Positions 1-11,602 are shown, numbered from the stretch's first letter. The stretch: 64,000 bases of DNA from an uncultured Paracoccaceae bacterium (GCA_947498645.1 CANMKS010000001.1:1898032-1962031), one strand, 5' to 3'. Made by a program: numbers and translations. The notes: generated from the letters alone by a model not told the origin.

Positions 1-217
1 ACAGTGCGTTGCGGTCACCTTCTGCGAAAACGTCATCAAACATGGGTTGGATCATGCGGCTGATCAGCGCCAGCATTGATCCTTCGATCATCATCAGCAC
101 GACAGCGCCGGCCAAAAGCCATCTGTAGTTGCGCAGGTAGTCACGCCACAGCCACCAAAAGAGGCTTGCTGCGGATTGATTTTTCTTACTGCCGGGTTTT
201 GGGGTGGGCGGGGCCAT
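1..217 (-). CDS. ABC exporter (MsbA-like), N-terminal fragment
   Basis: This gene runs off the left edge; only the first 72 codons are visible. The start is the ATG whose first base is 217. The visible protein begins with a basic, Pro/Lys-rich cytoplasmic tail, then WWLWRDYLRNYRW and a hydrophobic first membrane helix, followed by a stretch reading SRMIQPMFDDVFAEGD. That pattern, an amphipathic entry, TM1 and an F-D-D-x-F segment in the first extracytoplasmic loop, is typical of lipid A/multidrug type ABC half-exporters with a fused ATPase. The ATP-binding domain lies outside the window, so the assignment rests on the N-terminus alone. It is divergent from the aminotransferase at 347. Confidence 0.6.
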   Translation of the reverse strand, partial: MAPPTPKPGSKKNQSAASLFWWLWRDYLRNYRWLLAGAVVLMMIEGSMLALISRMIQPMFDDVFAEGDRNAL

Positions 218-346
218 GAAAAGCCTTCTGCTGCGCGATTGACTAAGGGTCTAATCGCAAATGGGTGCCAAGGGCAAGCAAGGCAAGCTTGACGCCACAA
301 TGCGGGGTATTAGTGTCCGCTGCAAACCACAGTCGAAAGTTTCCAC

Positions 347-1525
347 ATGTCTTTGTCCAATGGTCGCGCTTACCTGGCTATTCCCGGCCCATCGGTGATT
401 CCCGAAGCTGTCTTGCAGACGATGCATATGGCCTCGCCCAACATCTATGAAGGTGCGCTGCATGATCTGACAGATAGCCTGATCCCCGATCTCAAGGCGT
501 TGGCGATGACACAGGCCAATGTCGCAATCTACATTGGCAATGGGCATGCCGCATGGGAGGCCGCACTCGCCAATGTTCTATCAAGCGGCGATACGGTTCT
601 GGTGCTGGCCACGGGTCGTTTCTGCATTGGCTGGGGCGAAATGGCGCAAGGGCTGGGTGCCAAGGTCGAAACCATCGATTACGGCGCGCAGGATCCGGTG
701 GACCTGGGCCAGGTTGAGCAGGTTCTTGCGGCCGACACTGCCGGCCGGATCAAGGCCGTTTTGATGGTTCATGTGGATACCTCGACCGGCGTCAAGAACG
801 ACGTCGCCGGCGTACGCGCTGTGATGGACAGGGTGGGCCATCCGGCCTTGCTGATGGCCGATTGCATTGCCTCGCTGGGGTGCGACCGGTTCGAGATGGA
901 TGCCTGGGGCGTCGATGTGATGGTGTCTGCCTGCCAAAAGGGGCTGATGACACCCGCTGGGATCAGCTTTGTCTGGTTCAATGACAAGGCGGATGCCGCG
1001 CGTGGTGATTGTGTGACGACCTATTGGGACTGGCGTTCACGCATCAATCCTGACGTCTACTATCAGTATTTTGATGGCACCGCGCCGACGCATCACCTTT
1101 TTGGGCTGCGCACTGCGCTTGACATGATCAAGGCCGAAGGGTTTGAGGCGGTTTTTGCACGCCATGAAAAGCTCGCCCAGGTGATTTGGGCGGCATTTGA
1201 TTGCTGGTCCGCGGCCGGGCCGATGCGCCTGAATATTGCGGACCCCGCAGATCGTTCACATGCGGTGACATCCGTTGCCATTGGGTCACCGCATGGTGAC
1301 CGTTTGCGCAAATGGTGCGAGCAGCAATGTGGCCTGACGCTGGGCATTGGTTTGGGTCGTGAACCAGCGGATGCATATTTCCGCATTGGCCATATGGGGC
1401 ACGTCAATGCACATATGATCATGGGCGTGCTGGGCACGATTGATGCCGGGCTGAAGGCATTGGAAATCCCACATGGAAGTGGCGCGTTGGAGGCAGCGGC
1501 CCAGGCGTTGGCGCAACGCGCCTAG
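347..1525 (+). CDS. class V PLP aminotransferase (alanine/serine-glyoxylate type)
   Basis: A 392-residue fold-type I PLP enzyme of the class V aminotransferase family, the group that includes alanine-glyoxylate and serine-glyoxylate aminotransferases. The N-terminus carries the family's GPSVIPEAVLQTM substrate loop. The cofactor region reads GNGHAAWEA, the PLP-ring aspartate lies in LLMADCIASLG, and the Schiff-base lysine is the K in SACQKGLMTPAG near residue 200. Length is normal for the family. It would act in the cytoplasm in glyoxylate/serine or glycine metabolism, as in methylotrophic or photorespiratory-like cycles. The exact amino donor cannot be told from sequence. Its stop codon overlaps that of the convergent small membrane protein (CTAG). 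Confidence 0.85.
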   Translation: MSLSNGRAYLAIPGPSVIPEAVLQTMHMASPNIYEGALHDLTDSLIPDLKALAMTQANVAIYIGNGHAAWEAALANVLSSGDTVLVLATGRFCIGWGEMAQGLGAKVETIDYGAQDPVDLGQVEQVLAADTAGRIKAVLMVHVDTSTGVKNDVAGVRAVMDRVGHPALLMADCIASLGCDRFEMDAWGVDVMVSACQKGLMTPAGISFVWFNDKADAARGDCVTTYWDWRSRINPDVYYQYFDGTAPTHHLFGLRTALDMIKAEGFEAVFARHEKLAQVIWAAFDCWSAAGPMRLNIADPADRSHAVTSVAIGSPHGDRLRKWCEQQCGLTLGIGLGREPADAYFRIGHMGHVNAHMIMGVLGTIDAGLKALEIPHGSGALEAAAQALAQRA

Positions 1526-1704
1526 CGGGTGTTGATGCGTCCAATCCATTTGAAAAAGTGGTTGAGGCCATAGGCACTGACTGCAACCCAGAGATAGCCA
1601 AACGCTGCGGCGATGACCCAGAACCCCATAAAAAGCAGCACCCAAAGTGATGCCAGGAACGCATCTGTGTAATCTTCAACGCGGCGGATCGGGTGTTGCG
1701 ACAT
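1522..1704 (-). CDS. small membrane protein, unknown
   Basis: A 60-residue protein with one or two hydrophobic helices. After a polar N-terminus (SQHPIRRVEDYTDAF) there is a long hydrophobic stretch from about residue 18 to 45 rich in Trp, Phe and Ala, then a basic tail (FFKWIGRINTR). The compact size, membrane character and position between two convergent/co-directional genes make it a plausible real gene. It shares four bases with the aminotransferase stop. I do not recognise a family and assign no function. Confidence 0.55.
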   Translation of the reverse strand: MSQHPIRRVEDYTDAFLASLWVLLFMGFWVIAAAFGYLWVAVSAYGLNHFFKWIGRINTR

Positions 1705-1752
1705 GCGGACTCCTGAAGCTGTGTGATCAGGCTAATCAGCTTTTTGCAAAAA

Positions 1753-2874
1753 TCACCCTAATTTTTCGTGTGCGCCTGCGGCGGTAAGGGCAGAGGGCAG
1801 GGTTGCGGCAAGGGCGTCAAGCTCTGCCTTGGGGCCGCAACTGATCCGAATACAGCGGTCTTGGGGTGCGACGAATGGCATGCGCACAAAGATGCCCCGC
1901 GCCACCAGTTCGGCCAAAACCCGGCGGGCAAAATCGCCATCCGCGCCGCAATCAATGGCCACAAAGTTAGTCGCCGAGGCAAGCGCGGTCAGCCCGTTGG
2001 CTTGCGCGATATCTGCGATGTGCAAACGTGCCTTGGCCACCTCGGTTTGGATGAAGCGCAGCCAGTCTGCATCTTGCAAAGCGGCCAATGCGCCCTCTTG
2101 GCCAATCCGGGACATGCCGAAATGGTTGCGCACTTTGTTGAAGTTGGCAATGACCTCTGCGGCGCCTATGGCATAGCCCACCCGCGCACCGGCCATGCCA
2201 TAGGCCTTGGAGAATGTACGCATACGGATCACGTTGTCGGCGGTTGTGTCGATCTTCGGCGCTGTACCGTCCGGGGCAAGTTCGATGTAGGCTTCATCGA
2301 GCACCAACATGCAGCCCGGTGGCAGCCTGTTTGCCATGGCCTGAATAACCTCGGCGCTGTGCCAGGTGCCCATCGGATTGTCGGGGTTGGCCAGATAGAT
2401 CATCTTTGCATTGGTCCCGGCTGCTTTGCTGAGCAATGCATCCGGGTCTTCGTGATCGCCTTTGTAAGGGACGGTGTGCAGAACCCCGCCGAACCCGGCG
2501 ACATGATAGTTGAACGTCGGATAGGCCCCGGCAGATGTCACAACAGCATCGCCAGAACCCACGTACAGGCGCACCAGAAGCCCGAGCAATGAATCGATGC
2601 CTTCGCCAACCATGATGTTTTCAGGGCCGATGCCGTGATGCGTGGCCAGTGCCAGGCGCAGGTCATGGCTTTCGGGGTCGCCGTACATCCAGACCTCTCC
2701 GGCGGCCCTTTGCATCGCGGCGATGGCCTTGGGTGATGGGCCGAACCCGTTTTCATTGGCACCCAGACGGGCGATGAAGGGACGGCCCATTTGGCGTTCC
2801 TGCGCTTCCGGCCCAACAAATGGGACAGAGGCAGGCAGAGAGGCGGCGAGCGGGGTCAGGGCTGGTTTTGTCAT
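1753..2874 (-). CDS. HisC-like PLP aminotransferase
   Basis: A 373-residue class I/II aminotransferase most like histidinol-phosphate aminotransferases. Markers in order are ARLGANENGFGPSP (substrate-binding start of HisC proteins), YGDPESHDLR, the GEGIDSLLGLL cofactor loop, AGAYPTFNYH, NPDNPMGTW, LVLDEAYIEL, and the Schiff-base lysine in RTFSKAYGMAGARVGYA. The C-terminus has the FVRMPF and RISCGP substrate arginines. Many alphaproteobacteria carry several HisC paralogues acting on aromatic or other amino acids, and there is no his gene nearby, so histidine biosynthesis is not claimed. It stands alone, with 125 bases of upstream sequence. Confidence 0.8.
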   Translation of the reverse strand: MTKPALTPLAASLPASVPFVGPEAQERQMGRPFIARLGANENGFGPSPKAIAAMQRAAGEVWMYGDPESHDLRLALATHHGIGPENIMVGEGIDSLLGLLVRLYVGSGDAVVTSAGAYPTFNYHVAGFGGVLHTVPYKGDHEDPDALLSKAAGTNAKMIYLANPDNPMGTWHSAEVIQAMANRLPPGCMLVLDEAYIELAPDGTAPKIDTTADNVIRMRTFSKAYGMAGARVGYAIGAAEVIANFNKVRNHFGMSRIGQEGALAALQDADWLRFIQTEVAKARLHIADIAQANGLTALASATNFVAIDCGADGDFARRVLAELVARGIFVRMPFVAPQDRCIRISCGPKAELDALAATLPSALTAAGAHEKLG

Positions 2875-2999
2875 GCTGTCAGATAAGCCTGCCCTTGAAA
2901 TAGCTGCAACCGTTCATATATGAGAATCGTTCGCAACTAAAGTGTTTCGGCGGTCCCACTTTCAAACCTGGCCCCGAAATGCAGCAATGGAGGCGCAAG

Positions 3000-3161
3000 A
3001 TGAATATCAGTCGACGCGGATTTTTAGTGAGTAGTGGCGCCGCCGTTGCGGTACGTGCTGTGCCGCAGATCGCCAGCAAGACAAGTGGGCGACGTATTTT
3101 GACGCTGGTCTATGACAAGGCGCTGGGCATGATGCGCGCCGTTGAGCGTGTGGTGCCGTGA
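3000..3161 (+). CDS. 53-residue protein with a Tat-type N-terminus
   Basis: A very short gene starting at the ATG at 3000, six bases after a clear GGAGG (2989-2993); an upstream in-frame ATG has no such site. The protein begins MNISRRGFLVSSGAA, a near-perfect twin-arginine motif (S-R-R-x-F-L) followed by a weak hydrophobic segment and Ala/Pro residues, then a basic C-terminus ending in RAVERVVP. It has no room for a folded domain after the signal. It could be a secreted peptide, a membrane-anchored small protein, or a partner of a larger Tat substrate. No adjacent gene suggests a complex. A hairpin terminator follows at 3204. Confidence 0.5.
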   Translation: MNISRRGFLVSSGAAVAVRAVPQIASKTSGRRILTLVYDKALGMMRAVERVVP

Positions 3162-3203
3162 GGATGCCTCCGGCGGAAGTTTGATTGGACATGGAAAGTG
3201 GAA

Positions 3204-3230
3204 GGGGCGGCGTTCGGACCGCCCCTGTTT
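3204..3230 (+). terminator. rho-independent terminator
   Basis: A seven-pair GC stem, GGGGCGG (3204-3210) with CCGCCCC (3219-3225), is followed by TGTTTTG. It ends the short plus-strand Tat gene. On the minus strand it lies just beyond the valS stop, but there the stem is not followed by a T run. Confidence 0.55.
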
Positions 3231-3234
3231 TGTG

Positions 3235-6210
<2,976 letters not shown>

Positions 6211-6329
6211 GTCTGCAACTCTCCTGCGCTTGGATCAGCAGATAGCGGAGGGTGCGGCGAAGGAAAAGGGTTTGCTGGGGGTTTGGGGTCTTCTAAACAT
6301 ATCACAACGCCCGGCAGCCAAGGCCTGTG

Positions 6330-7091
6330 ATGAAAGAGATACCACCCAAGCATGATCTGACAGAACCGCGCCCGTGGTTTTCCCTGTTTCATGCACGGGG
6401 CGGTTGGTTGGCGATTATCGCCGCCGTGATGTGCCTTGGGGTCACGCTATGGAGCGTCAGCCAATACCGTGCTGCCGCCCGTTATGAGCTTGTCGGTATC
6501 GTCACACAGGCCGAGGTCGTCAATCGGCGCATCAGGACAGACAGTGAGGGTGACGATGATCACTATGTGACTTACCGGTTCTTGGTGGGCGACCAAGTCA
6601 TCGAGCGCCAACGCAAGGTGCCGCAATCACAATATGATCGGTCCCCGCGCGGGTCATCGCATGATATCAGATACTTGCCGAATAAACCGACGCAGTTCGA
6701 AACCTATGTGGGCGAGGCGCATGATGATGCCGTGGCGTTGCAGTGGTTTGCGGCGATTTCAGGTATCGGTGGGTTGATTGCTTTGTGGTTCATTGGTGGG
6801 CGTGCCAATCGTGCCGTGCTGACCTGGCGGTACGGGTATCGTACGGCGGCGCGCATTGAGCGGATCGTTGAGACAAGGAATTCAGGTCGTCCATCGGGCC
6901 GGGGCTATCTAGTCTGGCGCACCAAAGATGGGGTGCGCGGCGAAAGTCTGATGCATCGGATCGGCAAGTTGAATGCCATTGGGGTCGGCACCGATATCAA
7001 CGTCTATGTCCGCAAGGGCCATAGCGTCTGGGAAGGTGATGTCGGGCCACAAAAGGTAGACGACAGCCGCTTGCCAAAGGTCCGACGGTAA
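6330..7091 (+). CDS. DUF3592 membrane protein
   Basis: A 253-residue protein with a short basic N-terminus, a first membrane helix at about residues 26-45 (WLAIIAAVMCLGVTLWSV), a beta-rich extracytoplasmic domain of about 100 residues, a second helix (WFAAISGIGGLIALWFIGG) and a soluble C-terminal half repeating the same kind of beta sheet. The sequence YVTYRFLVGDQVIERQRKVP followed by a R-Y-L-P-x-x-P-x-x segment is the usual DUF3592 pattern. Function is unknown for the family. The ATG at 6330 is preferred over the GTG three bases upstream. It is divergent from valS. Confidence 0.65.
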   Translation: MKEIPPKHDLTEPRPWFSLFHARGGWLAIIAAVMCLGVTLWSVSQYRAAARYELVGIVTQAEVVNRRIRTDSEGDDDHYVTYRFLVGDQVIERQRKVPQSQYDRSPRGSSHDIRYLPNKPTQFETYVGEAHDDAVALQWFAAISGIGGLIALWFIGGRANRAVLTWRYGYRTAARIERIVETRNSGRPSGRGYLVWRTKDGVRGESLMHRIGKLNAIGVGTDINVYVRKGHSVWEGDVGPQKVDDSRLPKVRR

Positions 7092-7163
7092 ATGACAGCA
7101 AGAAATGGCCCGCCCTGGGAAGAAGGGCAGGCCGATACTCATTAAAACGCGGGGGACAGAAGA

Positions 7164-7541
7164 TCAGGGGCGGGCAAGGTGCCAGTTGCCACCAACACCG
7201 TCACCTGTGATATCGCCGGGTTGGCGGTCATTCACCCACAGGTAAAGGGGTTGGCCCGCATAGGCCCATTGCTTGGTGCCGTCGTTGCGCGTGATCGTTG
7301 TGAACTGACCGGCCTCATCGGCATCTGCCGGTGCAATCAGCGGTGGCCAGTTGACGGCACAGCCGCCATTGCAGGCAGATGATGTCGCGGTGTCGGGGTC
7401 AAAGGTGTAAAGGCTCATGCCCTGATCATCGACAAGGATGCCGTTTGACTGAGCCACGGGTGCTGTGGCGTGACCACCCGCATAGGCGTCACATGCAGAC
7501 AGGCCAACAACGAGGGAAAGTGCAATTGCTGAGAATTTCAT
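7164..7541 (-). CDS. secreted repeat protein, COG4315-like
   Basis: A 125-residue exported protein. Residues 1-20 form a signal peptide that reads like a lipoprotein one (LVVGLSAC with the Cys as first mature residue). The mature part contains two copies of the short secreted-repeat unit: SNGILVDDQGMSLYTFDPDT with SACNGGCAVNWPPL, and KQWAYAGQPLYLWVNDRQPGD with the closing WHLARP. This is the family of predicted lipoproteins whose repeats carry a C-x(3)-C-x(2)-x-W-P-P signature. The function is unknown; it may bind a cofactor or metal in the periplasm. A weak hairpin at 7107-7133 separates it from the convergent DUF3592 gene. Confidence 0.75.
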   Translation of the reverse strand: MKFSAIALSLVVGLSACDAYAGGHATAPVAQSNGILVDDQGMSLYTFDPDTATSSACNGGCAVNWPPLIAPADADEAGQFTTITRNDGTKQWAYAGQPLYLWVNDRQPGDITGDGVGGNWHLARP

Positions 7542-7690
7542 TTGGTATCTCCAAGGCTAATAATCATCATGCTGCCGGATCATCCGTCAGTTATGAGGAC
7601 TACGCGGTGGGCCCTGGAATTATTCCCGGCTCAGGCAAAAAAATTCGAGAAAAGTTCTAAGATATTGATAAATAATACGTTTAATGTACG

Positions 7691-8284
7691 CTATTTGGTC
7701 AATGGTTCCCGTTCACCTGCACGGATTACATCAGGATCATACGGCGTTCGGGCGAACACCTCTTCGACCCGCGCGGCGAAGTGGGACAACGAAAGCGTAT
7801 CATATGCCGGATCAAACGAGCTTTGGTCCCAACGCTCGCAGAAGGTTGCGCAGTCATCGAAATAGGGGTGGTCCTTGTAGGCGTCGCGCTTGTGTGGGTC
7901 CGCGCCCACATGTTCACCGTAATATACCAACTGGAAATCACCGTGTTTCTCGACGACCCACGTGACCTGCTCGCGCACAAAGGGGCGCAGGATGGTGGCC
8001 GCATACTCATCGTGATTATAGGGTGCGTAGATATCGCCGATATCGTGCAACAGGGCGGCCACGATCCAATCGGTGTCGGCCCCATCCCGCTCTGCCCGTG
8101 TGGCGGATTGCAGTGAGTGGCCGAGGCGGGTGATCTGATAGCCCGACAATCCTTCATCAAGGCTGACCATGGCCTTCAGCAGGCGGGCCGCGGTGCCTTT
8201 GGTATATGCGACCTCGTGTTCAGTCAGAAAATCATAGTCTTCCTTGTCGCCATCTTTCATGGCGGTAAACTTGACGCGATCCAT
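7691..8284 (-). CDS. HD-domain oxygenase, TmpB/PhnZ-like
   Basis: A 197-residue HD-domain protein. The likely metal ligands are His56 (in ITRLGHSLQSA), His80-Asp81 (AALLHDIGD), His114 (VEKHGDFQ) and a C-terminal Asp near residue 162 (AYDTLSL). The HSLQ-A and AALLHD pattern is that of the mixed-valent di-iron oxygenases PhnZ and TmpB, which cleave the C-P bond of 1-hydroxyphosphonates, rather than of HD nucleotidases. Its ATG overlaps the stop of the PhyH-type gene by one base (TAATG), so the two are translationally coupled. PhnY/PhnZ and TmpA/TmpB are known pairs of exactly this kind. I infer a phosphonate role. A related HD hydrolase on another substrate remains possible. Confidence 0.65.
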   Translation of the reverse strand: MDRVKFTAMKDGDKEDYDFLTEHEVAYTKGTAARLLKAMVSLDEGLSGYQITRLGHSLQSATRAERDGADTDWIVAALLHDIGDIYAPYNHDEYAATILRPFVREQVTWVVEKHGDFQLVYYGEHVGADPHKRDAYKDHPYFDDCATFCERWDQSSFDPAYDTLSLSHFAARVEEVFARTPYDPDVIRAGEREPLTK

Positions 8285-9162
8285 TACGCATACATCCCCG
8301 TTTTGGCCGCAGCACCTTTCATCATGACTTGGGCTTGCACGGCGCGTATCTCTTCGTAAAGCGCCATCGCGGCGGGGTCAAAGTTCGCCTTTGGCGGTGG
8401 CACATGGATAAAGTTGCCGTGACGGTCTTCGCCCCGCGCGAGCATGGCATAGTCCTTTTCGCCAACCTGCTGGCGCATGTCGGGACGGATGTAACGGATC
8501 ACGCAGGCAATCCGCCGGTCATCGCTGGTGTTCGGGCCTGATCCGTGGATGGTTAGCCCATGATGCAGGCTCATCTGACCGGGATGAATTTCGATGGCTG
8601 TTTTCTGATCGTCAGCCACATCGACACGCACCTCTTGCCCGCGACTAAGCAGGTTGTCAGCACCAAAGGTATCGTGATGCGGCAAGATCGCGTTCTTGTG
8701 GCTGGCGCGCACGAAATCCATGCAGCCCGAGGCGGGCGTGGCCGGCGAAAGCGGGATCCACGCCGTTACCAGCCCGTCAATGGCCCCCAGCCCCCAATAG
8801 GTCAGATCCTGATGCATGGAGACAATGTGCCGGGTCTGCGGTTCCTTAATGAAGAATTCGCCCGAGAACACCATGATATCAGGGCCCAGAATCCCTTCGA
8901 TCACGTCAAGAATGGCCGGATGCGTCGCGATCTGTGCGACCATCGGCATCACGATATGGGCATTGATCCGTTTGTAGGTGTTCAGCGGTTGCGGCAGGCC
9001 ATTGTCAAGCCAGTCGCGCTCAATCCCTTCGATTTCGGCGCGGTAGGCCAGAGCATCGGCCCCGGAAAGTGCCGGGAGCGGGAACAGGTATCCGTCCTCC
9101 CAATACTGCTGTTGCAAGGCGGGCGTCAGCTTGCCATCAGGCAGATCAAGGTTGGGGATCAT
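8284..9162 (-). CDS. PhyH-family Fe(II)/2-oxoglutarate dioxygenase, TmpA/PhnY-like
   Basis: A 292-residue phytanoyl-CoA-dioxygenase-family protein. The ATG at 9162 is chosen because GGAGG lies five bases before it; upstream in-frame codons have no such site. The iron triad is His117-x-Asp119 (SMHQDL) and the distal His near 206 (LTIHGSGPN), followed by the Arg pair (DDRR) that holds 2-oxoglutarate. Members of this family that sit beside an HD oxygenase hydroxylate the alpha carbon of a 2-aminoethylphosphonate (PhnY) or its trimethyl form (TmpA). The coupled downstream gene is such an HD protein. Other PhyH substrates, such as ectoine-like betaines, cannot be excluded from sequence alone. Confidence 0.7.
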   Translation of the reverse strand: MIPNLDLPDGKLTPALQQQYWEDGYLFPLPALSGADALAYRAEIEGIERDWLDNGLPQPLNTYKRINAHIVMPMVAQIATHPAILDVIEGILGPDIMVFSGEFFIKEPQTRHIVSMHQDLTYWGLGAIDGLVTAWIPLSPATPASGCMDFVRASHKNAILPHHDTFGADNLLSRGQEVRVDVADDQKTAIEIHPGQMSLHHGLTIHGSGPNTSDDRRIACVIRYIRPDMRQQVGEKDYAMLARGEDRHGNFIHVPPPKANFDPAAMALYEEIRAVQAQVMMKGAAAKTGMYA

Positions 9163-9301
9163 TCTAACCTCCGTTTCATGCATCCCCAGACTGGCAGCGT
9201 GAATGCGACATGTCGCGCTTGACCGCGACAGCCGCAGCAATCGCGCTGGACAAGGGACGCATCACCGCTAGGGTCTGCATCAACAAGCTAACGAGGACGC
9301 A

Positions 9302-11602
9302 ATGGAAAAGTTCGGCAAAAGCCAACCCGTCAAACGGGTTGAGGATATGCGGTTTCTGACCGGGCATGGCCGTTACGTGGACGATATCGCGCCCGAGGGC
9401 GCGCTATTTGCCTATTTCCTGCGCGCCACAGTGGCCCATGGCGAAATCACTGCAATGGATGTGAATGACGCCCGAGAGATGCCGGGCGTGCATTTGATTG
9501 TGACATCGGACGATTTGGTCGCCGCCGGGGTAAAACTGGGCCTGACGGGATCAACCGTCAGCAACCGCGATGGCACAAAGGGTGCAGCCCCCCTGCGGCC
9601 ACTTCTGGCGCAGTCCCACGTCCGCCATGTGGGTGAGGCTGTGGCGATGATTGTCGCGGACAGCCTTGCGGCAGCCAAAGATGCAGCCGAACTCATCGAA
9701 CTGGAGATCGATGATTTGCCCGCGCACGTCGATCTGGCGATTGGCGGCGACAACATCCATGCCGAAGCACCGGAAAATATCGCTTTTGATTGGGGTCTGG
9801 GCGATGAAGGTGCAACCGCCGCGCAAATCGCCAAGGCCGCGCATGTTGTGACCGTCGATGTCATGGACAACCGGATCATCTGCAACGCGATGGAGCCGCG
9901 CGGTTGCTATGCCGAGGTTGTGGACGGGCGGTTGCATGTGTCGGTGAATGGTCAGGGCGTCTGGAGCACCAAGAACGACCTTGTTCACCACTTCGGGCTG
10001 GACGCAGATGATATTCGCGTCACCAATCCCGACGTGGGGGGCGGCTTTGGCATGAAGGCAATGCGCTACCCCGAGACGTTCTGCGTGGCCCATGCCGCCC
10101 GTGTGCTGGGCCGTCCCGTGCGTTGGATGTCGGAACGGACAGAGGCAATGCTGACCGACAATGCGGGACGTGATCTGACGACGACCGCAACCCTGGCCTT
10201 TGATGCGGACCACCGCATCATGGCCTATCAGTTGGATACAATCGCCAATATGGGTGCCTACAATTCGCAATTCGCCCAAGGTATTCAGACCGACCTTTTC
10301 GCCAAGGTGCTGATGGGCACCTATGATGTGCAGACCGCCTACATGCGCACGCGCGGTATCTATACAAATACCACGCCCGTGGACGCCTATCGCGGCGCGG
10401 GCCGCCCAGAGGCGATTTTCGTGCTGGAACGCACCATGGACGCGGCCGCCCGGCAGTTGGGCGTTGATGCGTGGGCTTTGCGGCAGAAGAACTTTATCAA
10501 GCCCGATCAATTTCCCTACACCACGGTCAGCGGTGTAACCTACGACGTGGGCGACTTTGGCATGGTCTTGGCAAGTGTCGCACGCGAGGCCGACCGCGAT
10601 GGCTTTGCCATGCGCAAGGCAGCTTCTGCCAATCGGGGCAAGCTGCGCGGGCAGGGGCTTTGCTATTATATCGAGAGCATCCTGGGCGATCCGACGGAAA
10701 CCACGACGGTGGAATTCACGGATGCGGGTGCCGCGATCTATGTGGGCACGCAATCAAACGGTCAGGGTCACGAGACGGTTTACGCGCAGTTTCTGGCAGA
10801 TCAAACAGGTATTCCCGCCGATCGGATCACCGTCATTCAAGGTGATAGTGACCGGATCGCAACCGGTGGCGGGACGGGCGGATCGCGTTCGGTCACGGTG
10901 CAGAACACAGCCACTTTGGCCACAATTGATGTGATGTTGGATGCTTTCACCGCTTTTCTGGCAGATATGGAGAGTGTCGATGCCGCTGCAATCAGCTTTG
11001 ACGACGAGCGGTTTCGCATCGCCGGGTCCAACCTGACCCCGACAATGCTGGACGTGGCGGATATGGCCCGCGACGCAGGCCGCGACGATTTGCTGCGCCA
11101 TACGGCCCGGATCACGCTTGAAAACCGCAGTTTTCCCAACGGGGCGCATGTAGCCGAAGTTGAGGTTGATCCTGAAACAGGTGTCGTAAAAGTGGATCGC
11201 TATACGGTCGTCGATGACTTTGGTAACCTTATTAATCCTATGCTGGTCGCAGGGCAGGTGCATGGCGGTGTGGCACAAGGCATCGGACAGGCTCTGACGG
11301 AAAGGGTGGTGTTTGATGCAGATGGCCAACTGCTCACGGCGAGTTTTATGGACTATGGGATGCCACGTGCGGATGATGTACCTATGATTGACTTTTCGAC
11401 CGAATGCACACCGTCGCTGTATAACCCCATGGGCATGAAAGGCTGTGGTGAGGCTGGCACCGTTGGCGCGCTGGCGGCGATGGCGAACGCCGTTGTGGAT
11501 GCGTTGTGGGACTTGGGTGTGCGCGATGCGCAGATGCCTTACACACCGCACCGCGTTTGGCAGAGAATCCAAGAGGCGAAGGACAATAGTGGCGCTGCGT
11601 GA
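9302..11602 (+). CDS. CoxL-like molybdopterin-binding subunit (form II)
   Basis: A 766-residue large subunit of the xanthine dehydrogenase / aerobic CO dehydrogenase family. It begins with the FGKSQPVKRVEDMRFLTGHGRYVDD motif of CoxL-type proteins and has the GGGFGMK cofactor loop. The active-site loop reads AYRGAGRPE, the form II signature; true CO dehydrogenases (form I) have AYRCSFR there. The catalytic Glu lies in the C-terminal GMKGCGEAGTVGA. The usual partners, the FAD-binding medium subunit and the 2Fe-2S small subunit, are not adjacent. It is divergent from the PhyH gene and overlaps the next gene by 14 bases. The substrate is unknown; form II enzymes act on various heterocycles and aldehydes. 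Confidence 0.85.
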   Translation: MEKFGKSQPVKRVEDMRFLTGHGRYVDDIAPEGALFAYFLRATVAHGEITAMDVNDAREMPGVHLIVTSDDLVAAGVKLGLTGSTVSNRDGTKGAAPLRPLLAQSHVRHVGEAVAMIVADSLAAAKDAAELIELEIDDLPAHVDLAIGGDNIHAEAPENIAFDWGLGDEGATAAQIAKAAHVVTVDVMDNRIICNAMEPRGCYAEVVDGRLHVSVNGQGVWSTKNDLVHHFGLDADDIRVTNPDVGGGFGMKAMRYPETFCVAHAARVLGRPVRWMSERTEAMLTDNAGRDLTTTATLAFDADHRIMAYQLDTIANMGAYNSQFAQGIQTDLFAKVLMGTYDVQTAYMRTRGIYTNTTPVDAYRGAGRPEAIFVLERTMDAAARQLGVDAWALRQKNFIKPDQFPYTTVSGVTYDVGDFGMVLASVAREADRDGFAMRKAASANRGKLRGQGLCYYIESILGDPTETTTVEFTDAGAAIYVGTQSNGQGHETVYAQFLADQTGIPADRITVIQGDSDRIATGGGTGGSRSVTVQNTATLATIDVMLDAFTAFLADMESVDAAAISFDDERFRIAGSNLTPTMLDVADMARDAGRDDLLRHTARITLENRSFPNGAHVAEVEVDPETGVVKVDRYTVVDDFGNLINPMLVAGQVHGGVAQGIGQALTERVVFDADGQLLTASFMDYGMPRADDVPMIDFSTECTPSLYNPMGMKGCGEAGTVGALAAMANAVVDALWDLGVRDAQMPYTPHRVWQRIQEAKDNSGAA

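Noticed and set aside
7107..7133. Imperfect hairpin between the convergent DUF3592 and secreted repeat genes
   Set aside because: It pairs well (GGCC and GCCCT arms) but has mismatches and no T run on either side, so it is only a possible terminator.
9551..10753. 400-codon minus-strand open frame opposite the CoxL-like gene
   Set aside because: High GC alone opens antisense frames; no ribosome site or motif, while the plus strand has a complete molybdoenzyme.
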